Origin: Thermodesulfovibrionales bacterium
GTDB lineage: Bacteria > Nitrospirota > Thermodesulfovibrionia > Thermodesulfovibrionales > UBA1546
Assembly: GCA_919901705.1 (NCBI GenBank)
Contig: CAKKPR010000320.1
Coordinates: 1 to 13,215, forward strand
Direction of reading: 5' to 3'
Length of the DNA stretch: 13,215 nucleotides
Shown: positions 6,753 through 13,215 of the stretch, one piece after another
How positions within the stretch are numbered: the first letter of the stretch is position 1
Layout: each line of letters starts with the position of its first letter
Program-made: the position numbers and the translations under genes
The notes under the pieces: model-generated
What the model saw: only the letters and a program-made list of their open reading frames with translations
Databases searched by the model: none
What the model was told of the DNA's origin: nothing

Positions 6753-7231
6753 AGTTTATATCCTATTTTCCTTAAAAATTCTTTCCTGTGAGCCTTGTCT
6801 TCTGCTGTCTCTATTCCTTTAGGCGCAAAACCGTCAACAACCCCCAGTACCCCATTGCCCTGCGGCGTAACCGCTATGATAACCTCAACAGGATTTGCTG
6901 TTGCACAGAATATCCTGCACACCTCCTGACAATTTTTTATCTGGTTGAGAACATTTATAGGATATGCCTCCTTCACCAGTATGCAAAACACATGGCCTGC
7001 TCCCAATTTCTGAAGGTTTTTAACACATATATCAACAAGCTCGTTATCATTGCCTTCTGTCCTTATCAGACATGGGCCGGACGCCTCTGTAAATGCAATG
7101 CCAAAACGCGCATGCGGAACAGTTGTAACTATAACCTCATAAAGGTCTTCCGCAGTCTTTATAAAGTGTGTCTGCCCCAGTATTATATTACAATTCTCAG
7201 GGATATCCATCTTTACGGTTTTAATATCCAT
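6749..7231 (-). CDS. Adenosine-specific kinase family protein (DUF355/PF04008)
   Basis: The 160-residue protein fits the 'adenosine specific kinase' family, small cytoplasmic proteins of archaea and some bacteria known mainly from structures and with poorly defined biochemistry. Family-like segments are QTHFIKTAEDLYE (20-32), FGIAFTEASGPCLIR (43-57) followed by GND, AGHVFCILVKEAYPINVLNQ (78-97), CRIFCATANPVEVIIA (105-120) and the glycine-rich GVLGVVDGFAPKGIE (127-141) with a basic C-terminus. The start at 7231 has AAGGAGG 4 nt upstream; a later in-frame ATG (7210) lacks a site. It is the first gene of the minus-strand group and overlaps the Cys-rich gene. The family name should not be read as proof of kinase activity. 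A link to AMP or APS in sulfur metabolism is possible from context only. Confidence 0.85.
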   Translation of the reverse strand: MDIKTVKMDIPENCNIILGQTHFIKTAEDLYEVIVTTVPHARFGIAFTEASGPCLIRTEGNDNELVDICVKNLQKLGAGHVFCILVKEAYPINVLNQIKNCQEVCRIFCATANPVEVIIAVTPQGNGVLGVVDGFAPKGIETAEDKAHRKEFLRKIGYKL

Positions 7232-7247
7232 AAATCCTCCTTTTCTT

Positions 7248-7307
7248 AGTGTCAGTGCCAGTCATTAGTGTCAGTTTTCAATGCAAGCTTCTCTTTTTAC
7301 TGACACT
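7248..7307. promoter_or_regulatory. Three AGTGTCAGT sites in a divergent intergenic region
   Basis: AGTGTCAGT occurs at 7248-7256 and 7267-7275 in the same orientation (19 bp apart) and inverted (ACTGACACT) at 7299-7307. The last two form a 9-bp inverted repeat around a 23-nt spacer. They lie between the divergent kinase-family gene and the DUF4390-ntrYX operon, upstream of the plus-strand -10 element. This is the usual arrangement of an operator for a dimeric regulator, but no regulator can be named. Confidence 0.4.
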
Positions 7308-7337
7308 GTCACTTTTCACTGCTCACGGTCTTCGTTA

Positions 7338-7346
7338 TGGTATAAT
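7338..7346 (+). promoter_or_regulatory. Extended -10 promoter (TGGTATAAT) for the DUF4390-ntrYX operon
   Basis: TGGTATAAT is a perfect extended -10 element for the housekeeping sigma factor, which can work without a good -35; the hexamer 17 nt upstream (ACTGCT) is poor. Transcription would start near 7353, about 30 nt before the TTG start codon of the first gene. Confidence 0.5.
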
Positions 7347-7384
7347 GAACAATAAATTTTTCCCGAGGAGATGTCAAGTCTAAA

Positions 7385-7960
7385 TTGATAAATAAGAGAT
7401 GGCAGTTTATTTTCTGTTTTTCTATTCTCACTTGTTGCCTGTTGCTCTTCCCTTCTCTATCAAGCGGCACAGAAATAGTCGGGCCTGAAATAAAAACCGT
7501 AAATAACGAGCTGTATGTTACAGCCGGCCTTCTGCTTGACGAAAAACAGGTGCAGGACCTGAAAAATGGAATAGTAAAAGAAATCACGTTTTACATAGAC
7601 CTGTTCAGGATATGGAATATGTGGCCTGATGAATTTGTCCTGGGGAAAACCTTTGTAAAAACACTGCGCGCCGATCCTGTCAAAAAAGAATATGTGGCAA
7701 CATCATTATATAGAATGACTATCGCAGAAAAAAGGTTCAACGAGCTTGATTCATTATTAAAATGGTCTTTAAACATCAACGACCTGAAGCTCACAAATAT
7801 AAAGGAACTTGAGCCTGATGATTACTTTGTCAGGATAACAGTCGAGTCCAGATTAAGAAGGCTTCCTCCTGTCATCGGCTACTTGTTCTTCTTCGTGCCT
7901 GAGAAAGAGTTTACAACTGTAAAAGACTCCTCAAGCTTCCGCGTGGGACCTGTCAAATGA
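7385..7960 (+). CDS. DUF4390 exported protein, first gene of the ntrYX operon
   Basis: This 191-residue protein has an N-terminal signal or anchor (basic NKR then a hydrophobic stretch to about residue 25, ending near SLSSG) and a DUF4390-like body. Family-like features are LYVTAGLLLDEKQVQDLKNG (43-62), a tryptophan-containing segment (IWNMW-DEFV, about 76-84) and a C-terminal FVRITVESRLRRLPPV region. DUF4390 genes often precede ntrY in bacteria; their function is unknown, presumably in the cell envelope near the sensor. No ATG fits the frame: the start is TTG at 7385, with GAGGAG rather far upstream (14 nt). The frame is open upstream only to a TGA at 7346. Its stop overlaps the ATG of the kinase gene (ATGA). 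Confidence 0.8.
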   Translation: MINKRWQFIFCFSILTCCLLLFPSLSSGTEIVGPEIKTVNNELYVTAGLLLDEKQVQDLKNGIVKEITFYIDLFRIWNMWPDEFVLGKTFVKTLRADPVKKEYVATSLYRMTIAEKRFNELDSLLKWSLNINDLKLTNIKELEPDDYFVRITVESRLRRLPPVIGYLFFFVPEKEFTTVKDSSSFRVGPVK

Positions 7961-9984
7961 GAAATCTTAAGAACGGACTCATATCATTGAGCATTTTTAT
8001 ACTTATAATTGCTGCCTTTATAATTGAGCTGCACTACATCAGGCTTGGAACCGTATCTATCCTGACAAGAGTCCTCCTCCTTGTTCTTCTCAACCTTAAT
8101 ATAATTGCCTTGCTGACATTAATGTTCTTTGTAGGGAAAAATTTTTTTAACTTATACCTCGAGAGAAAACAGAAGATCCTCGGATATAAATTCAAGACAA
8201 AGATTGTTGCCGTGTTTGTTGTACTTACATTCATACCGGCAGCCATTCTATTCTTTGTAGCAAGCGGCCTTGTCACGAATTATATAGATAAACTGCTGAC
8301 CCCTCAGTTCAGACAACCTCTCACAAGCTCTCTCGAAGTTGCAAAGGCAGTTTATGAAATGGAAAGACAAAAAACCATGGGGTTTGCAAAGGCACTATTG
8401 TCCGGTGAAAACCACTCGTCCGAATACAAAATCGTGCGCATGAGCAAAAGTCCTGATAATCCAACAGAGACGATAAAGGCCGGATTTGATGGAAAAGAGG
8501 GGACAGAGGTCATATCCGGCGAAGACGGAGATACTATCAGGGCTGTTATTCCGGAGTACAGCGGAAGAAAATTAACAGGCATTGTAGTTATCGAAACGCA
8601 CCTGCCAAAAGATATTGTAACTAATGTTGAAAAAATAAAAAGCGCATACGAGGATTATATAAAACTGGAATCATGGAAAGTGCCGTTAAAAATGAACTAC
8701 CTTTTAATACTTGGTTTCTTTACTTTAATCGTTGTGTTTATGTCTCTATGGGTAGCTCTAAAGATAGCAAACGGCATCACCAGCCCCATCCAGAGTCTTG
8801 CACAGGCGACAGAAGAAGTTGCAGCCGGGAACCTGAATATTCACCTCAACCTCCACAGAGAAGATGAGATAGGCCTCCTGATAAATTCCTTTAACCACAT
8901 GGTATCCGAGCTGAAAGGAGGGAAAGAAACGCTCCAGAAGGCTTATGTAGAGATGAAAAATATACTCGCAAATATCAACTCAGGCGTTGTTTTCCTTGAC
9001 GTTACAGGCAGGATACTAACCATAAATAATGCTGCATGCTCTATCCTGAATATAAATCCGGTGGAAGTCAAAGACAAAAATTACAGGGAGCTGATGGCAA
9101 GGATTACATCAGAAGAACTTCATGCCTTCATCAATGGAATAATAATTAAAGACCTCCACGGCACTAACAACAAAGAGGTAAGGGCAATAGTTGGAGAAAA
9201 AAGCCTTATATTGAAGGTCTTTGTCACCACGCTGAGGGATGATACCTCAGCGCCGATTGGCCTTCTGGTAGTCTTTAATGACCTCACGGATACAATAAAG
9301 GCTCAAAAAGCGCTTGCATGGGAAGAGGTTGCAAAAAGGATGGCCCATGAGATAAAAAATCCGCTTACGCCAATTAAACTTTCGGCAGAGAGGCTGTTAA
9401 AAAAATGGGAACAAAAAGATAAGGATTTTGACCGGATATTTGAGCCTTCCACAAAGACAATAGTAAAGCAGGTCGACAGCCTCAAGAGGTTTGTCGATGA
9501 TGTTTCAAGGCTTGGGAAAATGCCGGAGATAAAAAAGACGCCGACAAATCTTACCGCTATAATAGAGGAAGTTCTGGAACTTTATAAGGACTATAAAGGA
9601 TTCGGCATTAAGGTATTATTACCTGATAATATACCGCTTATAGACCTGGATGGAGAGCAGTTCAAGAGGGTGCTGATTAATATTTTCGACAACGCATTCC
9701 AGGCCATGGGCAATAGTGGTAATATAGAGCTTAAAGTGAATGCGGACAAAACATCAAACAGGGTTTTCATTGATATCGCAGATGACGGGCCGGGCATGAA
9801 GGAAGAAGATAAGGAAAAAATCTTCCTTCCATATTTTTCTACTAAAAAAGGAGGCACAGGACTTGGCCTTGCCATTGCAAATAAAATTGTTACAGAGCAC
9901 AGAGGTTACATCAGATTAAGAGATAATGCACCCAAAGGCACAATCTTTACAATAGAAATACCGATAAAAGGCTACGAACTATAA
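7957..9984 (+). CDS. ntrY: NtrY-like membrane sensor histidine kinase
   Basis: This is a 675-residue two-component sensor of the NtrY class. Three hydrophobic segments lie near the N-terminus (about 7-28, 38-64 and 82-105). An extracytoplasmic domain (about 110-245), a further membrane helix (247-270), a HAMP linker (271-320) and a PAS domain (about 332-445) follow. The HisKA box carries H464 in MAHEIKNPLTPIKLSAERL. The ATPase domain has the N box (INIFDNAFQA), G1 (DDGPGM, 609-614), F box and G2 (GGTGLGLAI, 632-640). On a signal it should phosphorylate the NtrX-like regulator encoded 12 nt downstream. NtrYX systems are tied to nitrogen, redox or envelope control in proteobacteria; the signal here is unknown. 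It overlaps the DUF4390 gene (ATGA). Confidence 0.9.
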   Translation: MRNLKNGLISLSIFILIIAAFIIELHYIRLGTVSILTRVLLLVLLNLNIIALLTLMFFVGKNFFNLYLERKQKILGYKFKTKIVAVFVVLTFIPAAILFFVASGLVTNYIDKLLTPQFRQPLTSSLEVAKAVYEMERQKTMGFAKALLSGENHSSEYKIVRMSKSPDNPTETIKAGFDGKEGTEVISGEDGDTIRAVIPEYSGRKLTGIVVIETHLPKDIVTNVEKIKSAYEDYIKLESWKVPLKMNYLLILGFFTLIVVFMSLWVALKIANGITSPIQSLAQATEEVAAGNLNIHLNLHREDEIGLLINSFNHMVSELKGGKETLQKAYVEMKNILANINSGVVFLDVTGRILTINNAACSILNINPVEVKDKNYRELMARITSEELHAFINGIIIKDLHGTNNKEVRAIVGEKSLILKVFVTTLRDDTSAPIGLLVVFNDLTDTIKAQKALAWEEVAKRMAHEIKNPLTPIKLSAERLLKKWEQKDKDFDRIFEPSTKTIVKQVDSLKRFVDDVSRLGKMPEIKKTPTNLTAIIEEVLELYKDYKGFGIKVLLPDNIPLIDLDGEQFKRVLINIFDNAFQAMGNSGNIELKVNADKTSNRVFIDIADDGPGMKEEDKEKIFLPYFSTKKGGTGLGLAIANKIVTEHRGYIRLRDNAPKGTIFTIEIPIKGYEL

Positions 9985-9996
9985 AGGAGATTTGAA

Positions 9997-11364
9997 GTGT
10001 TAAAGCCTGTTGTTCTTATTGTAGATGACGAAGAAGGTATAAGAGAAAGCCTGTCAGGCATATTAGAAGACGAAGGCTATGATATATTGACTGCAAAATC
10101 AGGAGAAGAAGCAATAAAGTCGTTGCGACTCGCAACCGAGATGATCGGGGAGTCCTCTCCTGACCTTGTTTTCCTTGATATATGGCTTACCGGCATGGAC
10201 GGAATTCAAACCCTGCAGGAAATTAAGGCAATAAACCCTGATGTGCCTGTAATCATGATATCAGGGCACGGGAATATTGAACTGGCAGTAAAAGCAGCAA
10301 AGATGGGGGCCTATGATTTCCTGGAAAAACCGCTCTCTCTTGAAAAGGTAGTGCTTGTAGCCAAAAGGGCTCTCGAAAAAAGAACTCTTGAGATGGAAAA
10401 CATAGTGCTTAAAGAAAATCTGATAAAAAAATGGAAACTTGTCGGAGAATCGCAAAAAATAAAAGAAGTAAAAGAACAGGTAGAGATGGCTGCCCGGAGT
10501 AATAGCCGTGTCCTGATATTTGGTGAAAGCGGCACAGGCAAAGAAGTTGTTGCACGGCTGCTGCATGAGAAAAGCACAAGAAATGAGAAGCCTTTTATTG
10601 AAGTAAATTGCGCTGCCATACCCCAGGAACTGATAGAGAGCGAGATGTTCGGCCACGAAAAGGGATCTTTTACAGGGGCCTTTGAAAAAAAGAATGGAAA
10701 ATTTGAGCTTGCAGACAAAGGGACCCTGTACCTCGATGAGATAGGCGATATGTCATTGCAGACTCAGGCAAAGGTATTGCGGGTTATAGAGACCCAGGAA
10801 TTTCAAAGGGTTGGAGGCAATAAAAATATAACTGTTGATGTCAGAATTATTGCCGCCACAAATAAGGACCTGAGGGAAGAGGTCAAAAAAAGCAACTTCA
10901 GGGAAGACCTTTATTTCAGGTTAAACGTCATACCTTTATTCATCCCGCCATTAAGAGAAAGAAAAGAGGATATACCGCTCCTCGTTGAATACTTTCTTGA
11001 GTCCCTTGGAGCAGAATACGGCAAGCACGCCAAAAAGATAATACCGGAGACGCTGGAAAGCCTTACGTCATACGACTGGCCCGGCAATGTAAGGGAATTA
11101 AAGAATGTTATTGAAAGGCTTGTCATAATGACGCCTTCAAATATAATAACCAGCAAGAATCTGTTCATGCCGGGCGAAAATGAAACCTTAAACTATTTCA
11201 CATATAAAACACTCAAGGATGCAAGAGATGCCTTTGAAAAAGATTATATTATAAAAAAACTCGGGGAAAACAATTGGAACATATCTAAGACAGCAGAAAT
11301 TCTGGATATAGAAAGAAGCAATCTTCACCGCAAAATTAAGACTTATGACATAAAAACCCCGTAA
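9997..11364 (+). CDS. ntrX: NtrX-like sigma-54-dependent response regulator
   Basis: This is a 455-residue NtrC-family activator. The receiver domain has D10, D11, the phospho-acceptor D61 (LVFLDIWL) and K111. The AAA+ domain has Walker A GESGTGKE (176-183), the sigma-54 contact loop as GSFTGA (223-228, versus the common GAFTGA), Walker B LYLDEIGD (244-251), a PPLRERKEDIP segment and WPGNVREL (361-368). A Fis-type helix-turn-helix is at the C-terminus (about 428-452). It should activate sigma-54 promoters after phosphorylation by the neighbouring NtrY-like kinase. The start is GTG at 9997 with AAGGAG 7 nt upstream. No sigma-54 -24/-12 site was recognised in the window, so its targets may be elsewhere. 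Confidence 0.91.
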   Translation: MLKPVVLIVDDEEGIRESLSGILEDEGYDILTAKSGEEAIKSLRLATEMIGESSPDLVFLDIWLTGMDGIQTLQEIKAINPDVPVIMISGHGNIELAVKAAKMGAYDFLEKPLSLEKVVLVAKRALEKRTLEMENIVLKENLIKKWKLVGESQKIKEVKEQVEMAARSNSRVLIFGESGTGKEVVARLLHEKSTRNEKPFIEVNCAAIPQELIESEMFGHEKGSFTGAFEKKNGKFELADKGTLYLDEIGDMSLQTQAKVLRVIETQEFQRVGGNKNITVDVRIIAATNKDLREEVKKSNFREDLYFRLNVIPLFIPPLRERKEDIPLLVEYFLESLGAEYGKHAKKIIPETLESLTSYDWPGNVRELKNVIERLVIMTPSNIITSKNLFMPGENETLNYFTYKTLKDARDAFEKDYIIKKLGENNWNISKTAEILDIERSNLHRKIKTYDIKTP

Positions 11365-11395
11365 TTTATTTGCCTGGAATTTTTATTCATAAAAC

Positions 11396-11412
11396 AGTGA
11401 CCGGATATCACT
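11396..11412 (-). terminator. Weak terminator-like hairpin after pyk
   Basis: On the minus strand AGTGA/TCACT arms (5 bp, 7-nt loop) begin within the pyk stop codon and are followed by GTTTTAT. It lies in the 46-bp gap between convergent ntrX and pyk. The stem is short, so it may not be the real terminator. No better hairpin was found for either gene. Confidence 0.25.
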
Positions 11413-12862
11413 ATTCGCCAATCGTATGCAATTTCATAAGATTTGTTTTTCCTGGAGTTCCCATGGGTGAGCCAGCCGTAATAACAATACTATCACCTTT
11501 TCCGGCAATCTTAGAATAAATCAGAGATGTTTCAACCTCTTTTATCATAGCATCAGTGCTTGCCAGATGCCTTATTAGCATCGGCGTCACTCCCCAGTAT
11601 AAAGACATCCTGCGCTTTATCTTGCTGTCAGGAGTAAACGCTATTACAGGAACTTTTGGTCGAAACTTGGAAACAAGCCTTGCCGTGAACCCCGATTGAG
11701 TGAATGCGATTATGGCCTTTGCCTTGATTTCTTCTGCTGCGGAACATGCCGCCTCAGCAACAGCACTGGAAAAATCCGAAAAATGCGAATCAAGCCCTTC
11801 TATGTGTCGTAGACTCGACTCTCCGAGAGGATGACCCCGGTATTCGGAAAACTTAGACTCTGTAAACCTTATAATCTTATCCATCATCCTGACTGCTTCC
11901 AGAGGATGTTTGCCGGTTGCTGTTTCAGCGGAAAGCATCAAGGCATCCGTACCGTCAAGCACGGCGTTTGCCACATCTGTTGCCTCGGCCCTTGTCGGCC
12001 TGGTATGCTCTGTCATTGATTCAAGCATCTGCGTGGCTGTTATCACAAGCTTTCCTTTCTCATTCGCCCTGAGGATAAGGGTCTTCTGGATCATGGGCAC
12101 TTCTTCAGGGGATATCTCAACTCCAAGGTCTCCTCTTGCAACCATTATCCCTTCCACCTCAGAGAGTATATTATCAATGTCATCAAGAGCCTCAGGTTTT
12201 TCAATCTTTGCTATAATGGGCAATGTCGTGTGCCTTTTTTTAAGCCATTCTTTTACAACTCTTATATCTCCCGCGCTCCTGACAAATGAAAGTGCAACAT
12301 AATCAATGTCCATCTTAAGGCCAAAATCAAGGTCTTGCCTGTCTTTGCCGGTAAAAGATGACAGACTTGTCTTAGTATGAGGAAGATTCACTCCCTTTTT
12401 ATCTTTTAATATACCCCCTTCAATAATCTTCGCCCTCAGACCGTCCCTTGTTTTTCCTGTTATGAGTGCCTGAATCAATCCATCATCAAAAAGTATCCTC
12501 TCGCCTATCCTGGCATCTTTTTTAAGTGCAGGGTAAGAGATGAATATATGTTCAGCGCTGCTTATATCTTTTCCGCCATGGAGAAATATCTCTGCGCCCT
12601 TTTTGAGTTCAACAGAGCCGCCAATGATAAGTCCTACCCTGATCTTAATACCCTGAAGGTCCTGCAGTATGGCAACAGGTTTTTTAAGTTTTTTAGATTC
12701 CTCCCTTATAAAACCTATGACCTTCCTGTGAGATTCATAGTCGCCATGCGAGAAATTAAGCCGTGCAACATCCATCCCTTTTTTTATAAGGGAAGATATC
12801 ATCCCCCTGCTCCAGGATGCGGGGCCTATCGTGCAGACTATCTTTGATTTTCTCATGTCCAT
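11411..12862 (-). CDS. pyk: Pyruvate kinase
   Basis: Pyruvate kinase makes pyruvate and ATP from phosphoenolpyruvate and ADP. The 483-residue protein covers the full family length. Motifs seen are KIVCTIGPAS (7-16), RLNFSHG (34-40), the B-domain region, AKIEKPEA (218-225, catalytic K219 and metal ligand E221), MVARGDLGVE (240-249, D245), TATQMLESM (275-283) and TRPTRAEATDVANAVLDGTD (287-306), then a C-terminal regulatory domain. The conserved GPKIR motif reads GIKIR (71-75), an unusual Pro-to-Ile change. Leu69, Gln70 and Lys73 match the potassium-independent group. The ATG at 12862 is preferred over the one at 12856 because AGAGGT lies 9 nt upstream. It follows the Clp gene by 15 bp, probably as one transcript. 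Confidence 0.96.
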   Translation of the reverse strand: MDMRKSKIVCTIGPASWSRGMISSLIKKGMDVARLNFSHGDYESHRKVIGFIREESKKLKKPVAILQDLQGIKIRVGLIIGGSVELKKGAEIFLHGGKDISSAEHIFISYPALKKDARIGERILFDDGLIQALITGKTRDGLRAKIIEGGILKDKKGVNLPHTKTSLSSFTGKDRQDLDFGLKMDIDYVALSFVRSAGDIRVVKEWLKKRHTTLPIIAKIEKPEALDDIDNILSEVEGIMVARGDLGVEISPEEVPMIQKTLILRANEKGKLVITATQMLESMTEHTRPTRAEATDVANAVLDGTDALMLSAETATGKHPLEAVRMMDKIIRFTESKFSEYRGHPLGESSLRHIEGLDSHFSDFSSAVAEAACSAAEEIKAKAIIAFTQSGFTARLVSKFRPKVPVIAFTPDSKIKRRMSLYWGVTPMLIRHLASTDAMIKEVETSLIYSKIAGKGDSIVITAGSPMGTPGKTNLMKLHTIGE

Positions 12863-12877
12863 TTACTTTCTACCTCT

Positions 12878-13215
12878 CTATGTTTCTTCAGATATAGGAA
12901 CAATTTGAATTTCCTCATTTCTCAGAATAACATCCAACGCGCGTTGTTCCTTAATTTTCCCACTCAAAATCAAATTGCTCAATGGTATCTGTACAAGTTT
13001 TTCAACCGTACGCCGGAGTTCTCTGACGCCGTATTCCGGGCTATACCCCTTTTGAGAAATAAACCGTTCTGCTTTTTCAGTAACTTTTATTTTGATATTA
13101 TACCTCTTTCCAACATCCTCAGTAATCTCATTGAGCATTGTCTTTAAAATCTCTCTTACATTATCTTCACCAAGAGGCTGAAAAACTATCTGCTCATCAA
13201 TACGGTTAATAAGTT
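12878..13215 (-). CDS. ClpB/ClpC-type AAA+ ATPase, C-terminal part (cut by window edge)
   Basis: Only the last 112 codons are present; the gene continues beyond position 13215. The fragment starts INRIDEQIVFQPL (13211 downward), the conserved end of the second AAA+ module. It continues with the C-terminal D2-small domain: GYSPEYGVRELRRTVEKLVQ, PLSNLILSGKI and a short tail ending SEET. This is typical of Hsp100 unfoldases that feed proteins to ClpP (ClpC) or rescue aggregates (ClpB); the fragment alone does not decide between them. An internal ATG at 13138 is not a true start because the family similarity extends upstream in frame. The stop region supplies the ribosome-binding site of pyk. Confidence 0.88.
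   Translation of the reverse strand, partial: LINRIDEQIVFQPLGEDNVREILKTMLNEITEDVGKRYNIKIKVTEKAERFISQKGYSPEYGVRELRRTVEKLVQIPLSNLILSGKIKEQRALDVILRNEEIQIVPISEET

Noticed and set aside
6788..7249. 153-codon plus-strand ORF over the kinase-family gene
   Set aside because: It is antisense to a gene with clear family similarity and a good ribosome-binding site, and is composed of Cys/Asn-rich shadow sequence.
7232..7384. Sigma-54 promoter for ntrYX or the kinase-family gene
   Set aside because: TGGCAC is present on the minus strand, but no GC at the -12 position follows at the needed distance.
1..13215. Mobile elements, CRISPR arrays, tRNA or rRNA genes
   Set aside because: No transposase, integrase, regularly spaced repeat array or RNA gene signature was seen; the genes are intact and closely packed.

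Overview
The window looks like a piece of a sulfate- or sulfite-reducing bacterium's chromosome. It carries dsrC and a complete dsrMKJOP membrane complex, next to a DUF4390–NtrY–NtrX two-component operon, a bacterial pyruvate kinase and the end of a Clp ATPase. Moderate GC, tight ATGA gene overlaps and this gene set suggest a Nitrospirota (Thermodesulfovibrionia-like) genome, with Desulfobacterota as the alternative. The taxonomy is inferred from gene content and protein style only; no dsrAB or rRNA is present to test it.

Layout. Positions 4-7231 are all on the minus strand. Read in the direction of transcription: an adenosine-specific-kinase-family protein (7231-6749), overlapped by a small unrecognised Cys-rich protein (6752-6375); a 227-bp AT-rich gap with regulatory-looking repeats; dsrC (6147-5812); a 170-bp gap holding two hairpins; a stand-alone RsbRD N-terminal-domain protein (5641-5069); then dsrM, dsrK, dsrJ, dsrO and dsrP down to position 4. 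These last six genes overlap or nearly abut (ATGA, 2 nt, TAATG, ATGA), so they should form one translationally coupled operon. The dsrO/dsrP junction is unusual: a perfect 19-bp direct repeat places a second copy of the dsrP ribosome-binding site and start inside the 3' end of dsrO.

From a divergent 153-bp intergenic region (7232-7384), which has three copies of AGTGTCAGT and an extended -10 promoter, a plus-strand operon runs: DUF4390 exported protein (7385-7960), NtrY-like membrane histidine kinase (7957-9984), NtrX-like sigma-54 activator (9997-11364). It converges on a minus-strand pair: the 3' end of a ClpB/ClpC-type ATPase gene (cut by the window edge) followed 15 bp later by pyruvate kinase.

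How the genes work together. DsrC is the sulfur-carrying partner of the sulfite reductase DsrAB. Its trisulfide form is thought to be reduced by DsrK, with electrons from the quinone pool or periplasm passing through DsrM/DsrP and DsrJ/DsrO. No oxidative-type marker (dsrEFH, dsrL) is seen, which fits a reductive or disproportionating pathway. The RsbRD-like protein and the kinase/Cys-rich pair have no established role in this pathway and are the most interesting unexplained genes here. No mobile element, CRISPR array, tRNA or rRNA was seen.
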